64,000 nt of DNA from Synergistaceae bacterium (GTDB lineage Bacteria; Synergistota; Synergistia; Synergistales; Aminobacteriaceae), in the NCBI GenBank assembly GCA_017450125.1, contig JAFSWZ010000025.1:1-64000 (forward strand). The letters run 5' to 3'. The first letter of the stretch is position 1. Each line of letters begins with the position of its first letter. Both the position numbers and the translations under genes were made by a program. Of the stretch, positions 56,661-64,000 are shown in pieces. The notes under the pieces are model-generated. The model saw only the letters and a list, made by a program, of their open reading frames with translations. It was not told the DNA's origin and did no database searches.

Positions 56661-57877
56661 TTGCTTGACACCTCCGCTTCGGCCATGAGCAGTATCTCCC
56701 TGTACATTATCCTGAACTCCTCTCTCTCGTCCGGCGCAATTACCTTGCTGTCCATCAGGAGCTCGAACATTTTTTCCGGCTCAATGTCATCAAGCCTCCT
56801 GCCGCTGAACTCACCGCCTCCTGTGTGTTCCGGCAGCTTTGCCTCGTCGTGAACACCGAGAACTTCAAGCAACGTATAACGTCCGGCACAGTCCATAACG
56901 CGCTCCTGAAGGTTTGAGGCTGCTTCCGTGCCTGTGTAACTCACATCAAGCCACACAGATTTATTCATGCTGCCCAAAGCGTCAATCTTGGCCGCGAGCT
57001 CGTGCATCGTCTTCCCCTCTACATGCTTGAGCATCTGGAACACAGGGACGGGAATTTCCCTCACCTCCGCGAGGTTTTCCCCCTCGAGCTCAACAATGCT
57101 CACCGACTTAGCACCCTCTGCCTCGCCGAACGTCATAGGGATCGGCGATCCGCTGTAGCGTATGTTCTTCCTCCCCACAGCCTGCGGAGAGTGAAGGTGT
57201 CCCAGCGCGGTATAGCTCACCCATTCAGGGAAAATGTCAGTGCCGAGCTTAACTGCCGTACCGACATACAGCGAACGTTCTCCGCCGTCCTGCATGGTTA
57301 CTCCCTTTTCCAGAAACATATGTCCCATCGCCACAACCGGCACTCCGTAATCTTTCGCCGCCCCGAAGACCTCCGCGTAATGCGACATTATACCGGCTCT
57401 GAGTGCGCGCTCTATCTCGCTGAAGTTTTCTGTGCTCCGCGCTGTTCTGACATCACGGTCTCTCAGATACGGCACAGCACACACAACAAGTTCAGGCTGT
57501 CTGTCGCTGCCGCATAGGGTGATTACTTCGTCGGCCGGGTTCTCTCTGGCCTGTCCTATCACGTGAATGTCATTCAGTGCAAGTATCTTTGCTGGAGCGT
57601 CGAGAAATGCAGGTGAGTCATGGTTGCCGGAAATTATCACGATGTGCCGGCAGGAGGATTTTGCGGCCGTGCTCAGGAAGGAGTAGTACATGTCCTGAGA
57701 CTGTATGCTTGGAGTCGTGTTGTCGAAGATGTCTCCTGCAACAAGAAGGGTATCAGGTTTCTCGCGTTCTATCGTCTTCTCCAGCCATTCGAAGAACTCC
57801 CTGAACTCGCGGGTACGGTCATGATCCTTGAGTCTTCGTCCTATGTGCCAGTCTGACGTGTGAAGGATTCTGTGCAT
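56657..57877 (-). CDS. sbcD: Exonuclease subunit SbcD
   Basis: A 406-residue Mre11-like metallophosphoesterase: HTSDWHIGRRL, VAGDIFDN, ISGNHDSPAF and GHMFLEKG/LGHLHSPQA hold the metal ligands. It provides the nuclease activity of SbcCD. It diverges from the TSUP gene over an 84-base gap with no clear site other than AT-rich sequence. Confidence 0.95.
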   Translation of the reverse strand: MHRILHTSDWHIGRRLKDHDRTREFREFFEWLEKTIEREKPDTLLVAGDIFDNTTPSIQSQDMYYSFLSTAAKSSCRHIVIISGNHDSPAFLDAPAKILALNDIHVIGQARENPADEVITLCGSDRQPELVVCAVPYLRDRDVRTARSTENFSEIERALRAGIMSHYAEVFGAAKDYGVPVVAMGHMFLEKGVTMQDGGERSLYVGTAVKLGTDIFPEWVSYTALGHLHSPQAVGRKNIRYSGSPIPMTFGEAEGAKSVSIVELEGENLAEVREIPVPVFQMLKHVEGKTMHELAAKIDALGSMNKSVWLDVSYTGTEAASNLQERVMDCAGRYTLLEVLGVHDEAKLPEHTGGGEFSGRRLDDIEPEKMFELLMDSKVIAPDEREEFRIMYREILLMAEAEVSSK

Positions 57878-57961
57878 CTGTCAACCACCTGTACAAATTA
57901 TGATGAATGTTGTAATTTTCTCGCAGATACACAAAATTCTAGCATATGAGGTGATTCTTAA

Positions 57962-58732
57962 TTGGATTGGCAACTCTCACAGCTGCTCATTATCTGCCCT
58001 CTCATCTTCATCGGCGGAGTCATTGACGCTATCGGCGGAGGAGGAGGGTTAATCACTCTTCCTGCGTTTCTGATTGCGGGCTTCCCCGTACACATCGCGA
58101 TAGGTACTAACAAGGTCAGCTCCGCAATGGGAACATCAATAGCCTTCACGAAGTTCATGCGGGACGGCTACATGCCCTTCAAGCTCTCTGTTCTCGGGAT
58201 AATATGTGCGTTAATCGGCTCGTCGCTCGGTGCACGGACTGCCCTGCTCATCGACGAGTCAATTCTGCGCATGATGATGGTCGTTATCCTCCCGGTAACA
58301 GCGTGGTACGTCTTCAGGAGTCAGGACTTGCTGAAGGAGGAAGGCTCTCACAGCGACAGCATAACGCGCCGGACGTACATTGTCTGCGCGCTGGTCGGGC
58401 TGGGGCTGGGGTTCTACGACGGCTTCTACGGGCCGGGAGCGGGAACGTTCATGCTTCTTCTGATGGCCGGTGCGGCACGGCTGAGCGTTCAGAAGGCCAA
58501 CGGTGTAACCAAAGCAATAAACTTCGCGACGAACATTGCAGCTATTGCCGTCTACTTCACGGGCGGGAAAGTCATTCTGCCTCTTGGGATAATTGTCGGG
58601 TGCTTCAGCATCGCGGGCAACTACATCGGCGCGAGATTCTTCGAGGAGGGCGGGGCTAAAATCGTGAGGCCTGTTATACTTGTGGTGCTATTATTGTTCT
58701 TTGTGCGGGTGATCTATGACCTGCTATCTTAA
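57962..58732 (+). CDS. TSUP-family (TauE/SafE) permease
   Basis: A 256-residue membrane protein with eight or so helices and the two family repeats (FIGGVIDAIGGGGGLITLPA near 20 and GFYDGFYGPGAGTFMLLL near 143). TSUP members move sulfite, sulfoacetate or other organic anions; the substrate is unknown. It starts at TTG 57962 with GAGGTGA 7 bases upstream. The thermonuclease gene follows after 19 bases. Confidence 0.88.
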   Translation: MDWQLSQLLIICPLIFIGGVIDAIGGGGGLITLPAFLIAGFPVHIAIGTNKVSSAMGTSIAFTKFMRDGYMPFKLSVLGIICALIGSSLGARTALLIDESILRMMMVVILPVTAWYVFRSQDLLKEEGSHSDSITRRTYIVCALVGLGLGFYDGFYGPGAGTFMLLLMAGAARLSVQKANGVTKAINFATNIAAIAVYFTGGKVILPLGIIVGCFSIAGNYIGARFFEEGGAKIVRPVILVVLLLFFVRVIYDLLS

Positions 58733-58751
58733 CCCGAAAGGATTTGATTCT

Positions 58752-59384
58752 ATGCGCAAGTTTTTAGCTGTTATGCTGGTGCTGGTGTTTGCGTCTCTTG
58801 CGTTCGCACATCCCGGCAAGCTCGACAAGAACGGAGGACATTACGACAAGGAAACGGGAGAATACCACTACCACAAAGGCCCCAACGCCCTCGAGTCCCT
58901 CGAGATTCGCCGCAACACTCTCTACAAGGCAAAGATTGAGCGTGTTGTTGACGGAGATACGGCTATTGTGTCGTTCATCTTCGACGACGGAAGCCAGTTC
59001 CTCAAGGAGCGCGTACGTTTCTTGGGTGTCGACACGCCTGAGACCGTTCACCCGAACAAGCCGGTACAGTATTACGGCAAGGAAGCCAGCGACTTCACGA
59101 AGAGCCAGCTGACGAACGCGATAGTGTGGCTTCAGACGGACGTGAGCGCAAAAGACCGCTACGACAGGATGTTAGCGTACGTGTGGCTGAGCGAGCCGAG
59201 CAAAAAAGACCTCGAGGACGAGGACGCGATACGTGCAAAGATGTTCAACGCACGCCTTCTGCTTGAGGGTTATGCCCAGCTGATGACGGTTCAGCCTAAC
59301 TCACGGTACGCGAATCTGTTCGTGCACTTTCAGCGCGAGGCCAGAGAGGGCAAGAAAGGGCTCTGGGGCAAAGACCCGGAGTAA
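58752..59384 (+). CDS. Secreted thermonuclease (SNase-like) with His-rich N-terminus
   Basis: The 210-residue protein has a signal peptide (first ~20 residues), a short HxxGxxDKNGGHYD...YHYH segment (a YHYH-type metal-binding-like motif), and a staphylococcal-nuclease fold: ERVVDGDTAIVSF (Ca-binding Asp), VRFLGVDTPETVHP (catalytic Arg and Glu) and DRYDRMLAYVWL (second Arg). It likely degrades extracellular or periplasmic DNA/RNA for nucleotide scavenging. Start at 58752 with AAAGGAT ahead. Confidence 0.88.
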   Translation: MRKFLAVMLVLVFASLAFAHPGKLDKNGGHYDKETGEYHYHKGPNALESLEIRRNTLYKAKIERVVDGDTAIVSFIFDDGSQFLKERVRFLGVDTPETVHPNKPVQYYGKEASDFTKSQLTNAIVWLQTDVSAKDRYDRMLAYVWLSEPSKKDLEDEDAIRAKMFNARLLLEGYAQLMTVQPNSRYANLFVHFQREAREGKKGLWGKDPE

Positions 59385-59395
59385 GAGACAGGAGC

Positions 59396-59432
59396 TAGGG
59401 GATAGGGGTTAGTCCCTGTTCCCTAACTTTTT
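59396..59432 (+). terminator. Terminator after the thermonuclease gene
   Basis: TAGGGGATAGGGG pairs with TCCCTGTTCCCTA (13 pairs with three G-U) around a TTAG loop, followed by ACTTTTT. It overlaps the stop of the convergent glycosylase gene. Confidence 0.7.
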
Positions 59433-59986
59433 ACAGCACAGAACCTCCAGCACACATCTCTGTACTCTTCCGCGTAATCAATCCCTATTCTCGGCGAGGC
59501 CTCGTACCTCACAGCTTCACCCTCAAGAATATACAGCCTTTCTCCGCACAAGTCTTCCCCGTAAAGTTCGCGCGTAATCCCCATAGCTTCGCATAATCTT
59601 CCCGGCCCGGAACACAGATTCTCCAGCTTCCCGTTCCTGCGGCGTTCCGTCATGACATCTATTCCCTCCAGCGGCTCAAGTGCCCTGACCAGAACGCACT
59701 CAGGCTTACCCGCGATGTTTGCGGTAACGTTGAAGCAGCAATGCATTCCGTAGACGAGGTAGACATACGCATAGCCTCCGTCCCCGAAGACTATTTCCGT
59801 GCGCGTGGTACGTCTGCCGTTGTAGGTGTGGGCAGCCTTGTCCTTTGGGCCTACGTATGCTTCTGTCTCGGTGATTACGCCGGAAGTTATGACCCCTTCC
59901 GCATCATGAACGAGTACTTTTCCCAGAAGGGCAGGTGCGAGCGTCAGGGCATCCATGCGGTAAAAATCTCTATCAAGTTTGTGCAC
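59423..59986 (-). CDS. 3-methyladenine DNA glycosylase (AAG/Mpg family)
   Basis: A 187-residue AAG-type glycosylase: catalytic Glu in ITETEAYVGPKDKAAHTYNG, the YVYLVYGMHCCFNV wedge region and LCSGPGRLCEAMGI are diagnostic. It excises alkylated purines. The start is GTG at 59986 with AGGAGA 8-9 bases before. It stands alone, divergent from the next plus-strand operon. Confidence 0.92.
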   Translation of the reverse strand: MHKLDRDFYRMDALTLAPALLGKVLVHDAEGVITSGVITETEAYVGPKDKAAHTYNGRRTTRTEIVFGDGGYAYVYLVYGMHCCFNVTANIAGKPECVLVRALEPLEGIDVMTERRRNGKLENLCSGPGRLCEAMGITRELYGEDLCGERLYILEGEAVRYEASPRIGIDYAEEYRDVCWRFCAVKS

Positions 59987-60008
59987 GGGTAAATTCTCCT
60001 ATCGTATA

Positions 60009-60038
60009 TTGGGTAAATTTCCCGCAGTGCATTATAAT
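60009..60038 (+). promoter_or_regulatory. Promoter of the 60-64 kb secretion-like cluster
   Basis: TTGGGT and TATAAT separated by 18 bases lie 62 bases before the first ATG. An additional TGCTAAAAT at 60055-60063 is a possible second start. Confidence 0.55.
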
Positions 60039-60100
60039 TTCTTTATCCTGCTTATTGCTAAAATCTTTATCAATCTCAATTTCGTAAAGGAGCTGTATTC

Positions 60101-61522
60101 ATGAGGAAACTTTTTGCGGCTGTACTGATAGCTGTATTTGCCTGCTCTCCTGTGTATGCTGCTGTACGCTCGGAGAGGAGCACATACTTCATTGACGACG
60201 CGCAGGGCCAGGCAGTCATCAAGGACGGCAAGAAACAGGCTGCCCGCGATGAAGCCAGAAAAATGGCGATGCGTGATGCCATCGACAAAGCGATGGATAT
60301 GTTCGCCGGAGAAACTAGCTCTGAGATGAAGAACAAGGTCTTTGCCAGAGCACAGAGTCTCGTCAAGAACTTCAAGATAACCAGCGAGAACGTTGAAGGC
60401 GACACGCTCTACATCACGGCATCATGTTCTGTGGGGGAAAAGGCCTTTGACGGAGTGCTCGGCCCTGAAGTCATCTCCATGCTCGGAAACCCGCGCGTCA
60501 TGGTTATAGTTGACGGGAGCAATGCATCTCTGCTCGAGGAGGAGTTGCTGCGGCTGTTCGAGAAGGCGGGCTACCTTATCGTCGACAAGGATCAGGCGCA
60601 GGCACTCATTGCCCTTGACCCGAAGCAGGCTTTCAGCGACCCCGAAATGGTTGCGGCTGCGGCCAAGACCATCAAGGCAGACATAATCATAGTGGCACGG
60701 GCTTCGTCGAGCGCGGCGCACGCCCAGAGGTTCGGCATACACATGTACAAGCCCAGCGGAAGCGTGCAGGTCAAAGCCGTCCTCACCAAGACAGCCTACC
60801 AGATAAGCTCCACGACAATATCTCGCGGAACTAAGGACTGGCAGGGGAGTTCTTCTGCGGCAGGGATCCTGAGGTCGGGTATCCGTCAGGCGGCAGAGGA
60901 GATAATCTACAAAATAGCCTACAGGATGGCTTCTGCTGGTTCTGCGCTTGGCGGAATTACCGTGAACATCAACCTCGCCAACGCGTCCTTCAAGGACATC
61001 GAGCAGTTCACCGCCTACCTGAAGGAGACAGGACAGGTCTTCGAGAGGTCGTACAGCAAGGAACTGGCAGAACTTGACCTTGTTTCCCCGAAGAATGCCC
61101 GCAACGTCGCATCACTCATCTCCGACTACCAGCTTCCCGGCGGAACAGTTGAGGTTGACGGTCTCACTGCACAGACCGTGAGCGCAAGGGTCAAGCCTCT
61201 AGGGCCGGTAGCCGTACAGCCTGACGTTCCTTCTGTCGTGATCAATGTCTTTGTCGACAACATCAAGAGCGACAAGGAAGTCGAACGTGTCCGCAACGAG
61301 CTGGCAAAACTTGCAGGCACTCTCGGAACAATCACCCTATCCTACAACAATCCTGCTCTGACAATCACGATAACCTACAACGGCAATCCGTCTGATACGC
61401 AGGATGTCAGAGCTGTGGAGAAATCTCTCAAGGAAATGAACATCAGGATAGACAGCACATCGGACAACTCTATACGGGGCTGGAAAGAGCCTGAAGGCAT
61501 CCTCAACCGTGTATGGTGGTAA
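60101..61522 (+). CDS. Exported FlgT/LPP20-like protein, function unknown
   Basis: The 473-residue protein has a signal peptide (cleaved near residue 20) followed by a helix with the [RK]-x-A-x-x-E-A-R-x-x-A-M-x-D-A-I-x-x-A pattern (ARDEARKMAMRDAIDKAMDM) and a beta-strand unit, resembling the N-terminal domain of FlgT and LPP20-type proteins. A TolB/CsgG-like alpha/beta region (MVIVDGSNASLLEEELL... GYLIVDKDQAQALI) and a tandem repeat of an ACT/POTRA-like fold in the C-terminal third (NVFVDNIKSDKEVERVRNEL; ITYNGNPSDTQDVRAVEKSL) follow. It is the first gene of a cluster leading to EssC; family function is not established. Confidence 0.65.
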   Translation: MRKLFAAVLIAVFACSPVYAAVRSERSTYFIDDAQGQAVIKDGKKQAARDEARKMAMRDAIDKAMDMFAGETSSEMKNKVFARAQSLVKNFKITSENVEGDTLYITASCSVGEKAFDGVLGPEVISMLGNPRVMVIVDGSNASLLEEELLRLFEKAGYLIVDKDQAQALIALDPKQAFSDPEMVAAAAKTIKADIIIVARASSSAAHAQRFGIHMYKPSGSVQVKAVLTKTAYQISSTTISRGTKDWQGSSSAAGILRSGIRQAAEEIIYKIAYRMASAGSALGGITVNINLANASFKDIEQFTAYLKETGQVFERSYSKELAELDLVSPKNARNVASLISDYQLPGGTVEVDGLTAQTVSARVKPLGPVAVQPDVPSVVINVFVDNIKSDKEVERVRNELAKLAGTLGTITLSYNNPALTITITYNGNPSDTQDVRAVEKSLKEMNIRIDSTSDNSIRGWKEPEGILNRVWW

Positions 61523-61543
61523 AACTCTAAGGAGGTATCGTTC

Positions 61544-62122
61544 ATGAACAGAAAAGTTGTTGCTCTGGTACTGCTCTTCACCCTCATCTTCACGTGCGGA
61601 GCTGAAGCGGCAAAGAAGAAACGCAAGGCTTCATCACCCGCTCCGGCAGTCTCGCAGGTTCCTGACTCAGTTCTGCCCAAGCGCGGAGACATTGCGGTAG
61701 TTGTAGAGGGCGATGATGACCAGCACGTCAGGATAACGGAGACGAAGATCATCGACTCCCTCATCAATCACGGCTACAGGGTAGTCGACGAGAAGAAGAT
61801 GCGTGCGGCTAGGGCTGCTGCGGTGAAAGCTCAGGCCTACAGGCTCGCGATGCAGGGCAACTACAACGCAATCTTCAAGCTCAACGCAAGCTACAGCGTG
61901 GCGGCAACGGTACTTGCGCGCGTCCAGGCCGGGCAGGCAGTGCAGAACCAGTTCGGGCTGTACACTGGTACTGCGTCGGTGTCGCTGATTGCCGTAACCT
62001 CGCGGGGCACTAAGCTCGGAGGCCGGACATCATCAGCAAAGCAGGTAGGCTACACTGAGTACGAAACATTGATGAACTGCATAGAAGCCGCCGTTGAAGA
62101 CGGAATGCAGCAGATGTATTAA
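61544..62122 (+). CDS. Small exported protein of the same cluster, function unknown
   Basis: The 192-residue protein has a signal peptide, then a basic low-complexity stretch (AAKKKRKASSPAPAVSQ), and a TolB/CsgG-like alpha/beta domain (DIAVVVEGDDDQHVRITETK, IIDSLINHGYRVVDEKKMRA). The pattern of a helix ending in GYRVVD followed by an amphipathic helix resembles the neighbouring proteins, so the three may form one periplasmic or outer-membrane assembly. SD AAGGAGG lies 7 bases before the start. Confidence 0.6.
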   Translation: MNRKVVALVLLFTLIFTCGAEAAKKKRKASSPAPAVSQVPDSVLPKRGDIAVVVEGDDDQHVRITETKIIDSLINHGYRVVDEKKMRAARAAAVKAQAYRLAMQGNYNAIFKLNASYSVAATVLARVQAGQAVQNQFGLYTGTASVSLIAVTSRGTKLGGRTSSAKQVGYTEYETLMNCIEAAVEDGMQQMY

Positions 62123-62137
62123 GGAGGAGGAATAATC

Positions 62138-62746
62138 ATGCGTAAACTTTTGGTGGTACTGCTGGTGCTCGGACTGGCAGGGAGTGCGGCCGCAAAGCCG
62201 AGACTGGCGATTCGCGCCTTCGAGGACAAGACAGAGGACGGCAACGCTCCGGCAGGTGCAGTGATGGACATGATGGTATCGGAGCTGAACAAGACGGGGA
62301 TTTTCTCTCTCATGGAACGCGAGAGGCTCGACTATGTTGCGGAAGAGATAAAGCTCGGACAGTCCGGCCTTATGGATCCGTCAACAGCCCCGAAGGTCGG
62401 CAAGATTAAGGGTGCACAGTACTCAATGACCGGCGCAATCACGGTGTACTACTACAGCAAGAAGGGGAGCGGCTTTGTAGTGCCGATACTGGGCTTCGCA
62501 ACGCAGGCCAAAACCGCCTACGTTATGCTTGACCTCCGCGTAATCGACAACTCAACCGGCGACATCGTCTACGCCGCATCCCAGCTCGGCGAGTCAAAGC
62601 AGGTCGCGAAAGGTGCGGCGGCGGCGTACAAGGGCTTCTTCATCGGCGGCTACAACAGGACGACAGGAGGCATTCTCGCAAGCGCAACCCGCAATGCCGT
62701 CATGAAGCATGTTGACGCGATAAAAGCCGTTTACTGGGAGGAGTAG
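62138..62746 (+). CDS. Exported CsgG-like protein
   Basis: The 202-residue protein has a signal peptide (MRKLLVVLLVLGLAGSAAA) and a CsgG-family core: RLAIRAFEDKTEDGN, a helix then MMVSELNKTGIFSLMERERLD, and TGAITVYYYS followed by LDLRVIDNSTGDIVYAA. CsgG forms an outer-membrane secretion pore for curli subunits; shorter relatives like this one lack a lipobox and may be periplasmic binders. SD GGAGGAGG. The EssC gene starts 10 bases after the stop. Confidence 0.78.
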   Translation: MRKLLVVLLVLGLAGSAAAKPRLAIRAFEDKTEDGNAPAGAVMDMMVSELNKTGIFSLMERERLDYVAEEIKLGQSGLMDPSTAPKVGKIKGAQYSMTGAITVYYYSKKGSGFVVPILGFATQAKTAYVMLDLRVIDNSTGDIVYAASQLGESKQVAKGAAAAYKGFFIGGYNRTTGGILASATRNAVMKHVDAIKAVYWEE

Positions 62747-62756
62747 TAGTTAGGCT

Positions 62757-64000
62757 ATGGATTACCTGGTAGCTATATATACCGGCAGCAAGATTCATAC
62801 CCGCAAGATTGAGCAGGGCAGTACAGTAACGGTCGGCAACTCACGTAGCGACACCATCATCATCGACAAGTACGCGCTCGGCCCGGAATATCTCGTGATG
62901 GCCTGCGATCCGGGAGGGGTGCACATACTCTCGAAGCAGCCCATGAAGTTCGGGAACGAGGAGACCACAAACCGCGTGCTGTCCGCAGGAGAGACTATCT
63001 CCGTTACTGAAAAGATAACTCTTGCTGTCTACCCTGCCAGATGCCCTGTCAGCTTCTCATTGTCCCTCGACAGGTTCAGCGAGCTGCATCTGGGGCGGTC
63101 GTACAACAGCAACGACATAGCTCTTCAGGACAGCGGAGTATCATCGCGCCACGCCGTACTGAAGAAGCATGAAGGCCGCTGGTTCATCACGGACCTTAAG
63201 AGCCACAACGGTACTTTTGTCGGCGGGAATATAGCCATGCCGCACGAGGAAGTTCCGGCGGAGGAAGCAACAATCTTCATCAGCGGCTACACGTTCTACA
63301 TTCAGGGCGACATGATACACTTCCAGAACATTCCCGGCGGGATCGACTTTGCACCGGCGCAGATAAACGCTCTCGTATACACTTCCGAGAAGCAGAAGCC
63401 TTACCCGTTCTTCCAGCGGTCGCCGCGAATACGGGGCAGTGCGGACAAGGCAGAGTTCGAGCTGGCAAGTCCTCCAGCCGTCAGCCAGAAACCCACCGTC
63501 TCGTGGTTCATGCTGCTTCTGCAGCCCGTGATGATGGTAGCAATCATGGGCTTCATAGCCGTCATGATGAAGAATTACAGTATGCTGATGTACTCCGTGC
63601 CCATGTCCTTCATGTCGATTATCATGACGATCCTGAACAACAAGAACAACATGAAGAAGTGGCAGAAGAACAACGGCACTGCTGTGGAGAAGTATTCCGA
63701 GTACCTCGAGCAGACTGAGAGCGAAATCATCTCTTCTGAGGGAGCGTATATCTCTGCACTGTCCGGCGCAAGTCCCGGCTCTCTGGAATGCCTGAGCATT
63801 GCCGAGAGCGTGAGCCGCCGCCTCTGGGAACGTACCGTGAGGGACAGCGACTTCCTCTCTGTGAGGCTGGGCATAGGTTCGGTGCCGTCTAACGTTCACA
63901 TCAAGGTTCCGATGTCTCAGATGTCCGTAGAGGATAACCCGTTCATCGCGCAGGCCGAAGCCATAAGGGACAGACACACGACGCTTGCCGGTGTTCCTGT
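62757..64000 (+). CDS. essC: Type VII secretion ATPase EssC, N-terminal part (cut by window end)
   Basis: I translated this frame by hand: 414 complete codons from ATG 62757 remain open to the window end. Residues 1-95 are a degenerate FHA-like domain; 96-195 a second with the phosphothreonine-binding motifs GRS (113-115), S-S-R-H (129-132) and N-G-T (151-153). Two membrane helices follow (about 250-270 and 275-297), and then the EssC linker with RLWERTVRDSDFLSVRLGIG (about 366-385), which precedes the FtsK-type ATPase domains outside the window. This is the T7SSb motor layout of Firmicutes. The SD is GGGAGGAG. Its three upstream neighbours are exported proteins. Confidence 0.85.
   Translation, partial: MDYLVAIYTGSKIHTRKIEQGSTVTVGNSRSDTIIIDKYALGPEYLVMACDPGGVHILSKQPMKFGNEETTNRVLSAGETISVTEKITLAVYPARCPVSFSLSLDRFSELHLGRSYNSNDIALQDSGVSSRHAVLKKHEGRWFITDLKSHNGTFVGGNIAMPHEEVPAEEATIFISGYTFYIQGDMIHFQNIPGGIDFAPAQINALVYTSEKQKPYPFFQRSPRIRGSADKAEFELASPPAVSQKPTVSWFMLLLQPVMMVAIMGFIAVMMKNYSMLMYSVPMSFMSIIMTILNNKNNMKKWQKNNGTAVEKYSEYLEQTESEIISSEGAYISALSGASPGSLECLSIAESVSRRLWERTVRDSDFLSVRLGIGSVPSNVHIKVPMSQMSVEDNPFIAQAEAIRDRHTTLAGVP

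Overview
The window comes from a diderm, probably anaerobic, amino-acid- and organic-acid-using bacterium. Outer-membrane genes (lptC and lptD) sit beside a TctABC tricarboxylate transporter, two tandem dicarboxylate/amino-acid symporters, a phosphate butyryltransferase, HflKC, an NfeD protease and a FliW-CsrA flagellar regulator. Synergistota is my best guess and Negativicutes the main alternative; this rests on gene content alone. Coding density is very high: there is no gene-free stretch above 300 bases, and most neighbouring genes overlap by 1-30 bases.

Layout. 1-11.3 kb (minus strand): siroheme synthesis, an M23/LysM envelope peptidase, pyrG, two secreted proteins of unknown function, a RelE-type toxin-antitoxin pair, lptC-lptD, a class IV aminotransferase, ptb and a truncated ankyrin protein. 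11.4-14.2 kb: two small exported proteins (plus), then thrC-thrB (minus). 14.3-19.8 kb (plus): tctCBA, two paralogous DAACS symporters and a tRNA-Pro whose acceptor stem overlaps the second symporter gene. 19.9-29.5 kb: mostly minus-strand envelope and housekeeping genes (a rearranged binding protein, hflKC, nfeD, der, a degenerate asparaginase, a LUD protein, a TPR protein), with one plus-strand DUF362 gene. 29.6-36.9 kb (plus): fliW-csrA runs directly into a purine operon (purE, purM, a purN-purO fusion, a stand-alone AICAR transformylase, a family 11 fucosyltransferase, a RelB/Sel1 fusion, purD). 37-41.3 kb: trpDCFBA. 41.3-51.4 kb: purL followed closely by two large NTPase genes. 51.4-57.9 kb (minus): an ArsP-like permease with a secreted DUF362 protein, then sbcD-sbcC-SDR with an 11-G tract in the SDR gene. 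58-64 kb: a TSUP permease, a secreted thermonuclease, 3-methyladenine glycosylase, and a plus-strand cluster of three exported proteins leading into the N-terminal part of a type VII secretion EssC ATPase cut by the window end.

The most promising undescribed system is the pair at 44.9-51.4 kb. The first protein (1683 residues) combines Sm-like and cold-shock-like regions, TPR-like repeats and a STAND/AAA NTPase. The second (495 residues) is an NTPase ending in a HEPN-like R-x4-H motif. Together they look like an RNA-sensing, RNA-cleaving stress or phage-defence module. A second, unrelated signal is the word CTTGGCCG (or its complement), which I count 31 times in 64 kb, all inside genes and in several reading frames, roughly ten times the simple expectation.
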